Notes: a model not told the origin generated them from the letters alone. 23,010 bases of DNA from Rhizopus sp. PT2906 (GCA_025529335.1 JAMYHX010000596.1:1-23010), one strand, 5' to 3'; counted from the stretch's first letter, positions 9,470 through 19,007 are shown. Numbers and translations: made by a program.

Positions 9470-9530
9470 TATCTAATAAAGAAATAAGATCTTGTTCATG
9501 GAAATTCTCTGATACAACAGTAAAAGACAA

Positions 9531-9538
9531 CAGTCACA
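9531..9538 (+). promoter_or_regulatory. HomolD-like box in a divergent promoter
   Basis: CAGTCACA is identical to the HomolD core known from fission-yeast ribosomal-protein promoters. It lies between the MRD1 (minus) and mL43 (plus) start regions, 84 bases before the mL43 ATG. An 8-base match alone can be chance; its position makes it worth noting. Confidence 0.4.
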
Positions 9539-9621
9539 CCTACAAAGCAAGCCACACGAACAGCCCAGGCTGGTTACCTATTTTCTTTACCCCTTCTTTT
9601 TTTTTAGAAAGAACTTTAAAC

Positions 9622-10142
9622 ATGTCAGCCTTTGCTAGTAGATTATTGCCCAAAACAAACAATGGCACAGGTGCATTTGTGCTTCAATGTCGCAAAATGG
9701 TCTTTAACTATTGTGAAAAGTGGGGTAGCAACAAGGGCATGATGTAAGGACCCATTTTTACTTAAATATTTATACTCACCCTGTTTGAATATAAGTGAAT
9801 ACATCAAGAAAGATTTAGTAAAGTTTGCGACAGAGAATCCTCAGATTGAAATTGTTGTTGAACCTAGACCTGCACATCATCCCGTCATTCGTGGCTACTA
9901 TTGTAAGATTTATATGATTTATGCAATTATTTGTTTTAACAGCATGTATTTTAGTAAATGGTCGAGATAAAGTCATTTGCACACGCAACTTGTCTCCATC
10001 AGAGATTAACAAAAAAGTACAACTCTTGAGAGACTCTAGCGGTGAAAAGATGAAGGATTTAACCAAGAAGCCTGTTATTTCTACTACTGAAAGTGTTCGT
10101 GGTATCTGGTCACCATTCCATTCGAACCCACATTCTATTTAA
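9622..10142 (+). CDS. MRPL51: Mitochondrial large-subunit ribosomal protein mL43 (yeast MRPL51)
   Basis: Three exons, 9622-9743, 9796-9902 and 9955-10142, give 138 residues. The N-terminal part (FVLQCRKMVFNYCEKWGSNKGM, interrupted by intron 1, then IEYIKKDLVKFA) matches the L51/S25/CI-B8 fold of mL43: a beta strand, then a helix after a Gly/Ser-rich loop. The strand EIVVEPRPAHHPVIRGYY and the following LNGRDKVICTRNL are the conserved core. The C-terminal extension ends SPFHSNPHSI. The product is a component of the mitochondrial 54S subunit. No long presequence is needed in this family. Introns are 52 nt each. AATAAA at 10154-10159 is a likely poly(A) signal, and the next gene starts only 78 bases after the stop. 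Confidence 0.92.
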
Positions 10143-10219
10143 AATCATATAAAAATAAAGTCTCTACTATTTGTAAATAGAAAGCCTCTCTTTCTCATTT
10201 CCATTTTTTTTTTATTATA

Positions 10220-11250
10220 ATGCAAGAAAACCAAAGCAGCTCTTTACCTTCAGTAGAAGCTATATTAGGACCTGCGTTAAACCAATTGAATAGAACATTA
10301 AAGAACGTGGCAGATAAATATGAAAAACTAACAGATCTCGATGGTGCACTGATTGAGTTCAATCGTTCATTTGGATCGTTTCTTTTTGGAATACAAGCCA
10401 ATGGTAAAACAATACAATGGGAACATGTAAGTTTGATCAAAAGAAAGAATGATCTTTGCTTACATATGCTACATCAAGGCACCAACAGAACAAATGCTTG
10501 AACATTATGCATCAACTCAACAACACATTAACAATAACAATATTCATAACAACACTACATCCATTGCCATATCAACAGAGAACAACAACAATACAACCAT
10601 TCAACATGGTAAAAAAAACAAACAAACAAACTTGTAGTTTAACACATGAACCTTTTTTCCTTCTTTTAGAGAATGTTTCACCGTCCAATGTACCTATGCC
10701 TACAGTGACACCAAACCATGAATCAACAGCTCGCCCTAAAAAAAGAAGAAGTGTCATGGATCAACTTCCTTCCAAAAAGCAACGAACAGTATCCAAGGTA
10801 AGATATTGAGATGAGTTAACATTTAGCTAATATGTACGTAGGCGCAGATTGATAAAGTTATCAGCAAGCTACCAGAGGCTTACCGTGGAAGAACGGTAAG
10901 ATGATATGCTTTTAACATAAAATAATAACAGCTTTATACTTTAGGAATCAAATTCAAATATGCGAAAGGTATTGGAGGCATTAATATCGCACCCTGATGG
11001 ACTGTAAGATCTTTCTTTTCTTTTATGCCATTTAGTATAATAATAATATGTCTTATAGATCAAGGAAAGACTTGGTAAAGGTGACAAGTATTGCTCAGCC
11101 AAAAGTGATTGATTGTCTAAAGACATTAAGTAAAAGCAAGTGTGCTACAGCCAAGAAAGTGACGGTAAGTTATTTAAAGGGCTGTAGTAGAGATGACAAT
11201 CTTGTTAACGATATTTATAGGGTCAATATGATACCTTTTGTTTAAATTAA
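10220..11250 (+). CDS. DAM1: DASH complex subunit Dam1 with C-terminal winged-helix-like extension
   Basis: Seven exons, 10220-10426, 10479-10608, 10670-10797, 10842-10895, 10945-11003, 11059-11164 and 11221-11250, give 237 residues. Residues about 13-85 match the Dam1 domain: paired helices ending in EFNRSFGSFLFGIQANG, the family hallmark, then WEHAPT. Dam1 is the Ndc80-contacting, Aurora-regulated subunit of the ring that couples kinetochores to microtubules. A low-complexity Asn/Thr/His linker (about 85-112) and a basic patch (ARPKKRRS) with nearby SKKQRTVS follow; these could be a nuclear signal and phosphosites. The last 80 residues hold an unexpected helix-helix-helix-wing pattern (MRKVLEALISHPDG, LSRKDLVKVTS, QPKVIDCLKTL, then a short beta-rich end). 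The final exon is only 30 nt. AATAAA is at 11255-11260. Confidence 0.85.
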
Positions 11251-11297
11251 GTTCAATAAAAAAGAATTAGTATGTCAAACTTGTAAATTATATATTA

Positions 11298-11564
11298 CTA
11301 TGCTACAACAGCTGAATTACATGCTAGAGGATCTGCTTGCTTTCTCAAAACCTTAAAGATGACTGTCATGCAATCCTCATCCATATCAGACCTTGTTTTC
11401 AGCGTGAGAAGCGGAGTTTCTTTAAATCGCTTTGGGTGGCTTATCGAGAAAGACGCTCGTTTGGGCATAATTACGCTTTCCGTGCCTGGACAAGCTTGAT
11501 CCTTCTCTTCTTCACACAACAGGTAATGATCCCATCCATCCATCCTAGACAACACATCGTCCAT
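11298..11564 (-). CDS. Uncharacterised small ORF, 88 aa
   Basis: This is an open minus-strand frame with coding-like composition over its last 70 residues (for example VIMPKRASFSISHPKRFKE and DEDCMTVIFKVLRK). The N-terminal residues MDDVLSRMDGWD come from the GATG-type repeat and may not be translated. I recognise no family. It lies tail-to-tail with DAM1 and head-to-head with uS8. The opposite strand also has an ORF here, which argues for chance openness in locally GC-richer DNA. Confidence 0.33.
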   Translation of the reverse strand: MDDVLSRMDGWDHYLLCEEEKDQACPGTESVIMPKRASFSISHPKRFKETPLLTLKTRSDMDEDCMTVIFKVLRKQADPLACNSAVVA

Positions 11565-11583
11565 CCATCTAGTCCATCCATCC
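11528..11583. repeat. CCATCCATC repeat cluster upstream of uS8
   Basis: Three blocks of the word CCATCCATC, the first extended by a further CATCC, occur within about 56 bases, roughly 155-210 bases upstream of the uS8 ATG. It may be a simple repeat or a clustered activator site for a highly expressed ribosomal-protein gene. Confidence 0.5.
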
Positions 11584-11738
11584 CTAATGCACGTAGTTAT
11601 TACATAAAAGCTTGTTTTACGAAAAAAAAATGTATAGCTTTTATTGAAAACAAAAGGGAGAGCGATTCGGTATTACTTGGATTGGACAATGCTCAATTGA
11701 AACCTTTTATTTACTTTGTACTCTATAGATTATTAAAC

Positions 11739-12367
11739 ATGGTCAGAGTCTCCGTCTTGAACGATTGCTTGAACAGCATCAACAACGCTGAACGCCGTGG
11801 TAAGAGACAAGTTCTCGTCCGTCCTTCCTCCAAGGTCATCATCAAGTTCTTGTCCGTCATGCAAAAGCACGGTAAGTTCATTCGACAAAGGAGATATGCA
11901 GTCCAGTACACGAAAATTCCGTAGTATAACTAGTTAAAGTTTCGCTTTTCCACAAACTTTGACCTTTAAATCTGCGGTAGAACAATGTCATTTTCTTACG
12001 CTTACTCAACTGATCCCGTGCTGAGTATTGTTAAGAAACTGATACATTTAAACTCTTTAGGATATGCATATCTCCTCAATGTTTTGAACATATCTAACAT
12101 TTATTAGGTTACATTGGTGAATTTGAGGAGATCGATGACCACCGTTCCGGCAAGATCGTCATCCAACTCAATGGTCGTCTTAACAAGTGTGGTGTTATCT
12201 CTCCCCGTTTCAACATCAAGCTTACCGAACTCGAAAAGTGGACTGCCAACTTGTTGCCTGCCCGTCAATTCGGTTACCTTATCTTGACCACCTCCGCTGG
12301 TATCATGGATCATGAAGAGGCTCGTCAAAAGCACACTGGTGGTAAGATCCTCGGTTTCTTCTACTAA
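11739..12367 (+). CDS. RPS22: 40S ribosomal protein uS8 (RPS22 / S15a)
   Basis: Two exons, 11739-11871 and 12108-12367, give 130 residues, the exact size of eukaryotic uS8. The sequence begins MVRVSVLNDCLNSINNAERR and ends GGKILGFFY, both diagnostic. The middle (GYIGEFEEIDDHRSGKIVI, then LNKCGVISPRF) is near-invariant in eukaryotes. It is a primary binding protein of the 18S central domain. Codon use is strongly biased to C-ending codons (GTC, CGT, ATC, AAG), as expected of very high expression and unlike its neighbours. The intron (11872-12107) is 236 nt against 44-104 nt elsewhere, because it hosts an H/ACA snoRNA. The branch site TCTAAC and acceptor TTAG are clear. Poly(A) signal AATAAA is at 12395-12400. 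Confidence 0.97.
11915..12049 (+). ncRNA. snR44: Intronic H/ACA snoRNA, snR44-like
   Basis: It lies inside the uS8 intron. Hairpin 1: lower stem CCGTAG (11919-11924) with CTGCGG (11972-11977); pocket 11925-11932 and 11964-11971; upper stem GTTAAAGTTT (11933-11942) with AAACTTTGAC (11954-11963, one G-U). Box H is AGAACA (11979-11984). Hairpin 2: lower stem TTTCTTA (11992-11998) with TAAGAAA (12032-12038); 4+4-nt pocket; upper stem TACTCA (12003-12008) with TGAGTA (12022-12027). Box ACA is 12044-12046. Pocket-to-box distances are 14-16 nt, as the family requires. Guide strands TATAACT and TTTAA are complementary to 18S UUAAA-UC-AGUUAU, the site of yeast pseudouridine 106. Yeast snR44 guides that site from an RPS22B intron. 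Exact ends are approximate. Confidence 0.88.
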
Positions 12368-12441
12368 GTCTGCTGTAATCTATCATCTTTTTACAATAAA
12401 GTTGACTTGAAATACTAGAAGAAAGCAAATATTTATTATCG

Positions 12442-13553
12442 TCAACTAGATGATTGACAAAGTACATGGTTTACGATCGACTGCTTGTTGCTATAGAAAC
12501 CAAGCGATTGTATAGCTGCTTGTATTTCTTTTGTGAACTTTCGTTCTTTCTGTGCAGTCAGCAACTGAATGAGTGTATGTTTTGTGTCTTCAAAATCGAG
12601 AGTATTGATATAGAATGAAATCTAAAAAATAGAGAGAGAATGAATAACAGAGCCATGATGTATTTCATCTATACCTTTTCGAGTAATCTATCCTGGTTAC
12701 CAGATTGAATAGCCTTAGTGAAAAGAGACATTCTTTCTCTGTCCAAGCGACATGTCTGTAGCTGCTTTGTAAAGTGCTGATGATTAAATGAAGATGACTC
12801 TGGTATGCTGTCATCGTCAACATCAACCAATACACTTGTTTTTACTTCATTCTTTATCATTGTGTCATTTTTTAAGGTTCTATATCTTAACCTTATCCAT
12901 CTCCTTCTTCTTACAAAGGATCGCAAGTGCTTATAATTGCCTAAAAAGGATAACTCAGTTTACTATTACATATTGAACTTAACTGGTTACCATGCCAATC
13001 TGCTCCATGAAATTTTAATGCATATTGCCATCCTGCTTCATCTACGTCACCTGTCATATCAATCATCCAATGTTTGCTTACCTAAACAACAAGATGAATG
13101 ATGCCCATAAAGTATATATATATATATCAATTTTACCCATTGCCAAGTAGGATCTGGTAACTGATAATTATCAATATTCATGGGGGTAAACTTCATATCG
13201 GCATCACACCAAGGATTTGGATCGAATTGAAGTAGACTATAAAAAGAAAAAGTTATAAAAAGAAAAGGCAATGTAATTATTGTATTACGTTTTTGAGCTA
13301 TAGCCTACAGTCAATGAACTAGAAAGGTGTTAGATAGATAGCATGACTGATATAAAAGAGCATACCCTCTCTGACATTCATATAATACATCATATGCATA
13401 TTCTTCTTTATCAGGATCATATGGAGGTAAAGGTGGTAGTTTCAGTGACTGTTGACTAGTTGGTTTATGCACAAGTTCTCTTAAGGATCGTCTAAGTCTG
13501 AATGGTCTTTGTAATTTGTAATGATCTTTTTCTTGTATTGACATTGTCATCAT
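12442..13553 (-). CDS. Dysferlin-domain protein (Spo73 / Pex30-peroxin-like)
   Basis: Minus strand, exons 13553-13366, 13318-13289, 13236-13137, 13081-12991, 12940-12675 and 12621-12442; 284 residues. The DysF signature is split over the exons: YECQRG then LLQFDPNPWCDADM and LPDPTWQWV form the N-terminal half; WMIDMTGDVDEAGWQYAL, HGADWHGN and SFVRRRRWIRLRYR form the C-terminal half (residues about 60-170). No transmembrane segment is apparent, unlike Pex30-type ER proteins, so the soluble Spo73 type, known in yeast spore-membrane growth, is the closer match. The last 110 residues are helical and unrecognised. The second exon is only 30 nt. The ATG could be 13553 or the third Met at 13547. It shares a 129-bp divergent promoter with the RasGEF gene. 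Confidence 0.85.
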
Positions 13554-13682
13554 ATAAAAGAAAGAAACACGCGGTTATTGAATCATTGTCTCTCCTTCCT
13601 TTTTCATTCTTACGTCAATAAAGTTATCTAAAGTCACATTTATAAACTGAATAAGAGACATGATTTTTTCTATTTCTTTTCC

Positions 13683-15960
13683 ATGCTTAATACAATTCCA
13701 TGCAGTGTGACACCTTTAAAGTAAATGTGTGATTAACGTAAACAAAAAAGCGTCAATAACAGTGTGTCAATAGAAGGCGATCTAAATCATTAGATGATAT
13801 CTATTTTGATAAACTATATAATCCATATACAATCACTTTCCCTGTCACCAATTATATATCACGTCCTAATTTACCCAGAAGAAGACATAGTTTATATATA
13901 GAATCAACTCAATCAGAATACTCACGCTTAGCTACCATTTATGGGTGGATAACTACTCATGCTATTACTACTAGTACTACAACTACAACTACCATAAACA
14001 TGTAAGCATGATTTGCATTTGACCTTCAACACCCCCCTTCTTTTTAATATCACCTCCCTTACTTTATCCTTTTCACATTCTCCAAACTTAGCATGCACAA
14101 AAATCATCTTGAGCCCGTACCGTCTTTGCCACCCATCCCAAATAGCAAATTCATCAAAAAATTTGGACGTTCACATAAAGAACAGGATAAGCTGCCTGTG
14201 AATCAAAGTAACACAAGCTATGCACCCAAGGAACCGATCGAAAACGATCCACATTTATTTGATTTACTTCTGAATGATTCACTTCATTTTATTCATTATG
14301 GAAAAACAGACAGCACGGTAACCTCAGCCACTGTCGAGAAGTTAGTAGAAAAGTTGACAAGAGAGATGAATTATGACTTTTTAATGGACTTTTTTTTGAC
14401 CTTTCGTCAGTACTTGACGCCCATCAAGCTCTGCAAGTTACTCATCTCAAGGTTTCGATGGACATTATTGGAAGAAACAGATGAACGTCAACTGATTCGA
14501 ATAAGGTACTCTTAGGACTCTTTTCTGCAATTGACTCACACTTGTCATGTAGAACCTTTGTCGTCATCCGTCACTGGTTGACTCATTATTGGACGCATGA
14601 CTTTATGAATTCACATACACTTCGATTCATGTTATGCACCTTCCTAACCCAGCTTCGTACACATCCAGCCATACTTACCTCTCCTCGAAATGAACGGATC
14701 GTGAGCAACTTAAGGAAGATCATGAAGAGACAGCGACGTTTTTACCGCCATCTAGACACCAACGATCAACAACGTGAGCCAAGTTGGACGGGCAAGCTGG
14801 GACATACGATCAGAAGAAGCGCCTCATTTTCAGTGTATAACCATTCTCTTTTGTGTAAACCCTTTCATATGGATCTTTGTCACAGCAAGTTGCTTTCACT
14901 AATTACCCATCAGGATAATTACAAGTCCGTCGTGCTCAAGTACCGCTCAGAGATTATTGCTCAACAGTTTTGTTTGATCGAAAAGGATATGCTACAGACA
15001 GTTAGCTGGGATGAACTGATAGAACTGAGGTGGAGAAAAAAGGGTTCTTCGACAAGGCATTCTGTTGTTCAGGACACAAACTTGAAGGGAGTGGAGCTCT
15101 TGATTGACTTTTTTAACAAGGTAAAAAGGAATACACATAGTAAAACTTAGCTGCTCTGTAACACACACACAGACATGTCAATGGGTTACTTGCGAAATTG
15201 TGCGCTCTACACCACTGGAGACGCGTGTTCAAGTGATCGAAAAATTCATCCGTATAGCATTCAAATGCTACCAGCATCGTAATTATAGTACGTTGATGCA
15301 AATTTTATTAGGATTGCAGTCACCGGCTGTAACAAGGCTTGAGAGGACATGGGAACGAGTGAATCAGGTTCAAAAAGATTTACTCAATCAACTCAAGGAG
15401 CTGGCTAAACCTTTTAAAAACTGGAAGAACATAAGGGATTGCATGACAAAAGCGACAGAGGAAGTAACAGAGTCATTTGCTGTCGAATGCGTTCTTACTC
15501 AGAGTCTAAAGGGGTTTGAGCACGTTAACGGATGTATACCCTTTCTAGGTACGTTTTTATTACATTTGTAATCTCATTCTCATCCTATCTATTAGGTTTA
15601 TATCTATCGGACCTTGTCTTTTTGGCCGAGTTACCTACATTTATCAAAGCCAATGCTGATACCAACAATGAGGACTACATTGAGCATGATAAAAAGCTAT
15701 ACGAGAGACTATGTCATCCTCTAGTAAACTATAACAAATTTCGTATTACAGGCAAGTAGCTGCGGCTTTTATTATTATTATTATTATTATTATTATGCTA
15801 ACTATATCCTTTAGCCTCAGTGATCAAACACGTCTTGACCTTCCAAGTGTTATCAAGGGCTTATAAATTTAAAATTCACCAACATTTATTTACACAGTTG
15901 CAGACAGTGTCAATATTAGATAATTCACAAATAAGAGAGGCTAGCTTTTTATGTGAATGA
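13683..15960 (+). CDS. Ras-family guanine nucleotide exchange factor (RasGEF_N + RasGEF/CDC25 domain)
   Basis: Seven exons, 13683-13720, 13774-14001, 14092-14505, 14553-15120, 15173-15548, 15596-15751 and 15815-15960, give 641 residues. The short first exon encodes MLNTIPCSVTPLK. Residues about 14-150 are a polar, Thr-rich leader. RasGEF_N spans about 155-280 (FLMDFFLTFRQYLTP, VVIRHWLTHYW). The catalytic CDC25 domain spans about 360-600 (IIAQQFCLIEKDMLQTVSW, CQWVTCEIV, FIRIAFKCYQHRNYSTLM, GLQSPAVTRLERTW, IPFLGLYLSDLVFL, YNKFRI). It exchanges GDP for GTP on a Ras or Rap GTPase; which one is unclear. No SH3, PH or DEP domain is seen. Intron 6 (15752-15814) has a GC donor (GCAAGT) and carries an ATT microsatellite. 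The CDS overlaps the convergent COA4 CDS by 12 bp. Confidence 0.9.
15771..15796 (+). repeat. (ATT)n microsatellite inside a RasGEF intron
   Basis: Almost nine perfect ATT units lie between the GC donor and the branch site of RasGEF intron 6. Length change here would alter intron size only. Confidence 0.9.
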
Positions 15961-16170
15961 CCGCTTTTTGGATTCACTAAGTTCTTTACTGCCTGCATTG
16001 TTCTTGTTTTTTATAAAGCAATCTCTAAAAGCTTGCATTTCCTCTTTACATTTTCTCCAGTCTTTGTTTTCATAATAGCATATCAGTACTCTTTCATTCT
16101 CTTGAAAGCAGCCTGTTTTTTCGATCCTTGCATTATAAGGATCCTCTTCTTCATTTGAATCTTTATTCAT
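15949..16170 (-). CDS. COA4: Cytochrome c oxidase assembly factor Coa4/Cmc3 (twin CX9C)
   Basis: This is a single-exon 73-residue protein. It has the two CX9C motifs of CHCH proteins: CFQENERVLIC (residues 21-31) and CKEEMQAFRDC (41-51). They are embedded in DPYNARIEKTG and YYENKDWRKC, the pattern of Coa4. The family is imported by the Mia40 disulfide relay into the mitochondrial intermembrane space and helps cytochrome oxidase assembly. The acidic N-terminus and basic Lys/Ser tail are usual. Its start codon is 67 bp from that of CFT2 on the other strand, and its stop lies inside the last codons of the RasGEF CDS. Convergent 3' ends this close imply overlapping transcripts. Confidence 0.88.
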   Translation of the reverse strand: MNKDSNEEEDPYNARIEKTGCFQENERVLICYYENKDWRKCKEEMQAFRDCFIKNKNNAGSKELSESKKRSFT

Positions 16171-16237
16171 TACAAAAAAAAAGGGTTTGGCTGGGGTCGC
16201 TCTTTATATTTTTTTTTTTTTCCTTCTCTTTCTTGTA
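16171..16237. promoter_or_regulatory. 67-bp divergent promoter between COA4 and CFT2
   Basis: Only 67 bases separate the two start codons. It holds an A-run (about 16173-16181), a T-run (about 16209-16221) and a pyrimidine-rich CFT2 leader, with no evident TATA box. Both transcripts must start within it or inside the partner's coding region. Confidence 0.6.
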
Positions 16238-19007
16238 ATGACAAGTTATATTAAATTCACGCCTATTTCTGGCTCTAAGAATGAAGATCCACTTTGCTAT
16301 CTATTAGAGATTGATGAAGTAAAGATATTGTTAGACTGTGGCTGGTCAGATTCCTTTGATATAGACAGCCTTTCAAATTTGAAAAAGTAATAAACTAAAA
16401 ACAAACAAAAAAAAAGTCCTAATGTATTCATCTGTGTGTGTGTGTGTTTGTAGAATATCAAAACAGATCGACGCTGTTCTTCTTTCTCATAGTGACCTTG
16501 TTCATCTTGGTGCATATCCTTATGCGCGAAGTCATTTAGGAATGACTTGTCCTGTTTATTCAACAGTACCTGTCGCTAATATGGGAAAGATGTGTATGTA
16601 CGATCTTTACCAGTCCAAAGCCAATGAGGTAGAATTTAAGACGTTTACATTAGAGGACATTGATAATGCATTTGAAAAAATCGTTCCACTCAGATACTCT
16701 CAACCATTCAGTCTGACAGGTTAGAAGAAAGAAACTGGATTAAAAGTAAGCGTGTTTATATCCTTTTGTATATAGGAAAATGTCAAGGTATTACGATCAC
16801 AGCCTATGCAGCAGCACACACCATTGGTGGTACGATTTGGAAAATAAAGCAAGATACAGATGAAATAGTATACGCTGTTGACTTTAACCATAGAAAAGAA
16901 TCGTAAATATTAAGTGTAAAATCTGGATGAGAGAAAGACTGTATATATTGATCATTATTTTAGCCATCTGGATGGAACTGTATTGCACTCAGGTGGTGTC
17001 GTTCTCGACTCTCTTACTCGTCCTTCTTTACTCATCACAGACGCATACAATTCACAAGTCATTCATCCGGCTCGTAAAGACAGATATGCCGCCATGTTTG
17101 GTAAGGATCTTTAACAAGATAAGGATTACATGCTTATGCTTATTAGATACCATGTTGACTTCCTTAAAAAATGGTGGATCTGTCTTGTTACCAACTGACT
17201 CATCAGCGCGTGTATTGGAACTATCCTATCTTCTAGATCAGTATTGGGCCCAAAACGGACTGAACTATCCCTTGATCATGCTCTCAAATACAAGCTATCA
17301 CACAATTCATTTTGCAAAAATTATGCTCGAATGGATGGGCGAAGAGTTGACGAGAAGTTTTTCACAGACACGAGAAAATCCATATGAATTCAAATATGTA
17401 AGATTATGTCACAAGATAGAGGACTTGGACAAATATCCTGGGCCCAAAGTCGTCATGGCTAGTCATCATAGCTTAGAAACAGGATTTTCTCGAGAACTTT
17501 TCTTGCGTTGGATGACAAGCGATCAAATAAACAACAATACCCTCATCTTGACAGATCGTTCAGCGCCCGGTACACTTGCACGCCGACTCTACGATGACTG
17601 GGAAGCAAAGACGACTGAGCCTGTCATAACAGGAGCAAATAGAACCAAGATCCCTGTGAAGCCTGCGATCACGTATGAAAATATCTTTGATTTAAAAGTC
17701 TACAAGCGTGTTCCTCTCGAAGGTGCTGAATTGCAAGAGTACGAGTCAGCTCAACGGGCAAAGGCAGAGAAAGATGCAGCACAGGCAGCCTTAATTGCAA
17801 GAAGTAAAATTATCATGGAAGAAGATGAATCTGACAATTCGGATATTGATGAAGCAGATGAAGATATCGAGGGTCTCTTGACAAGACAGTTTGATCTTTA
17901 TGTTCGTGATGCAGGAAAGTCAGGCGGCTTCTTTAAGCATGCACAGAGTTATCGTATGTTTCCCTATGTGGAGAAACGAAAAAAGATTGATGATTATGGT
18001 GAAGCAATTCAAATTGAGCATTATATGAAGAGTTCAGAATTAGAGAGAATGGAGCAAGAGAAGAAGCGAATCGGCCAAGGAGCTAACTTTGGAAAGGAAG
18101 ATGTATGAATAAACAGTTACATACATAATTAAACAAGACTAACAATGTGAATTGATAGGACATGCAAATAGATCTTCAGGAACCTATACTGCCAGGCAGA
18201 GATGAATCACCCACGAAATATATCTCAAGCGACGAGACATTTTCGATTCGATGTCAATTAAGATATGTTGATTTAGAAGGTCTCTCAGATGGTAGATCTA
18301 TGAAGACCATTCTGCCTCAGATTGCTCCCAGAAAGCTAGTAAGTTAAAGATGAGTCATGACAATGAATTACTAATACTTTACAAAGATTATCGTTCACGG
18401 CTCCAAGTCGTCTACACAAGATCTCGAATCTGCCTGTCAAGGAATTGAGTATTTTACAAAGGAAATATTCACACCATCTGTTGGAGAAGTACTTAACGTA
18501 TCGGCAGCAACTAATATCTACAGAGTCAAGCTAACTGACAGCATGGTCAGCTCTCTTCAGTTCTCCAAGGTAATGGACCAAAGTTTGTTGTTGTTCTATC
18601 AAGAGCTAACAATAATCAATATATAGTTGGATGAATACGAATTAGCTCGAGTTGTAGGTCGTATTCACTTTCCTGAAGATTCAACCACCCCTTCATTGGA
18701 TGTGAGTATGGCAGATGAACCAGCTCAATATGAGCCACCAGTATTTGTGGGAGATGTTCGTTTATCAGAGTTTAGAAAAGTATTGCAAGCAGAAGGGATT
18801 CATGCTGAATTTAAAGGTGAAGGTATTTTGGTCTGTAATGAACGAGTTGCTGTCAGAAAGGTAAGATAAAGACAAAGAGAAAATATCGAGATATTGATGT
18901 TCAATTTTCATTAGACTGGCACTGGACAATTGTTGGTAGAAGGAGTGTTATCAGCAGATTACTATAAAGTTAGATCATTACTATACTCTCAACATGCAAT
19001 CCTGTAG
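16238..19007 (+). CDS. CFT2: Cleavage and polyadenylation specificity factor subunit 2 (CPSF100 / Cft2)
   Basis: Nine exons, 16238-16386, 16454-16719, 16776-16902, 16964-17100, 17147-18102, 18159-18338, 18387-18569, 18627-18860 and 18915-19007, give 774 residues; human CPSF100 has 782. The start MTSYIKFTPISGS is the family N-terminus; the upstream in-frame ATG at 16187 only reads the T-rich leader. The metallo-beta-lactamase region spans about 1-230 (ILLDCGW, VLLSHSDLVHLGA, AYAAAHTIGGT, DFNHRKESHLDG). Beta-CASP follows (SVLLPTDSSARVLEL, VVMASHHSLETGFS, LTDRSAPGTLARRL). An acidic stretch lies near 525-545 and the RMMBL-type end holds IIVHGS. The catalytic HxHxDH is replaced by SHSDLVH, so, like its relatives, it is an inactive partner of CPSF73. 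It acts in nuclear mRNA 3'-end cleavage. Confidence 0.95.

Larger units (their letters stand above)
11251..11738. other. Spacer between DAM1 and uS8
   Basis: It holds the DAM1 poly(A) signal, the doubtful minus-strand ORF at 11298-11564, a cluster of CCATCCATC words (11528-11583) and an AT-rich leader before the uS8 ATG. A CTATAG at 11723-11728, preceded by a T-rich stretch, could be the acceptor of a 5' UTR intron for uS8. This is not provable here. Confidence 0.5.

Noticed and set aside
11337..11924. 195-residue plus-strand ORF running into uS8
   Set aside because: Only its part from 11739 to 11871 is uS8 exon 1. The upstream part is leader read-through and the end lies in the intron.
12010..12043. 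CUGA words in the uS8 intron as C/D-box snoRNA boxes
   Set aside because: No UGAUGA C box is present, while the H/ACA fold is complete.
15771..15796. Regular repeats (ATT, also TA, GT and AC runs in other introns) as a possible array
   Set aside because: They are simple microsatellites without spacers; there is no CRISPR-like structure, and the host is eukaryotic.
16187..16237. Upstream in-frame Met for CFT2 (17 extra residues, Phe-rich)
   Set aside because: It is encoded by the poly-T leader; the family N-terminus starts at 16238.
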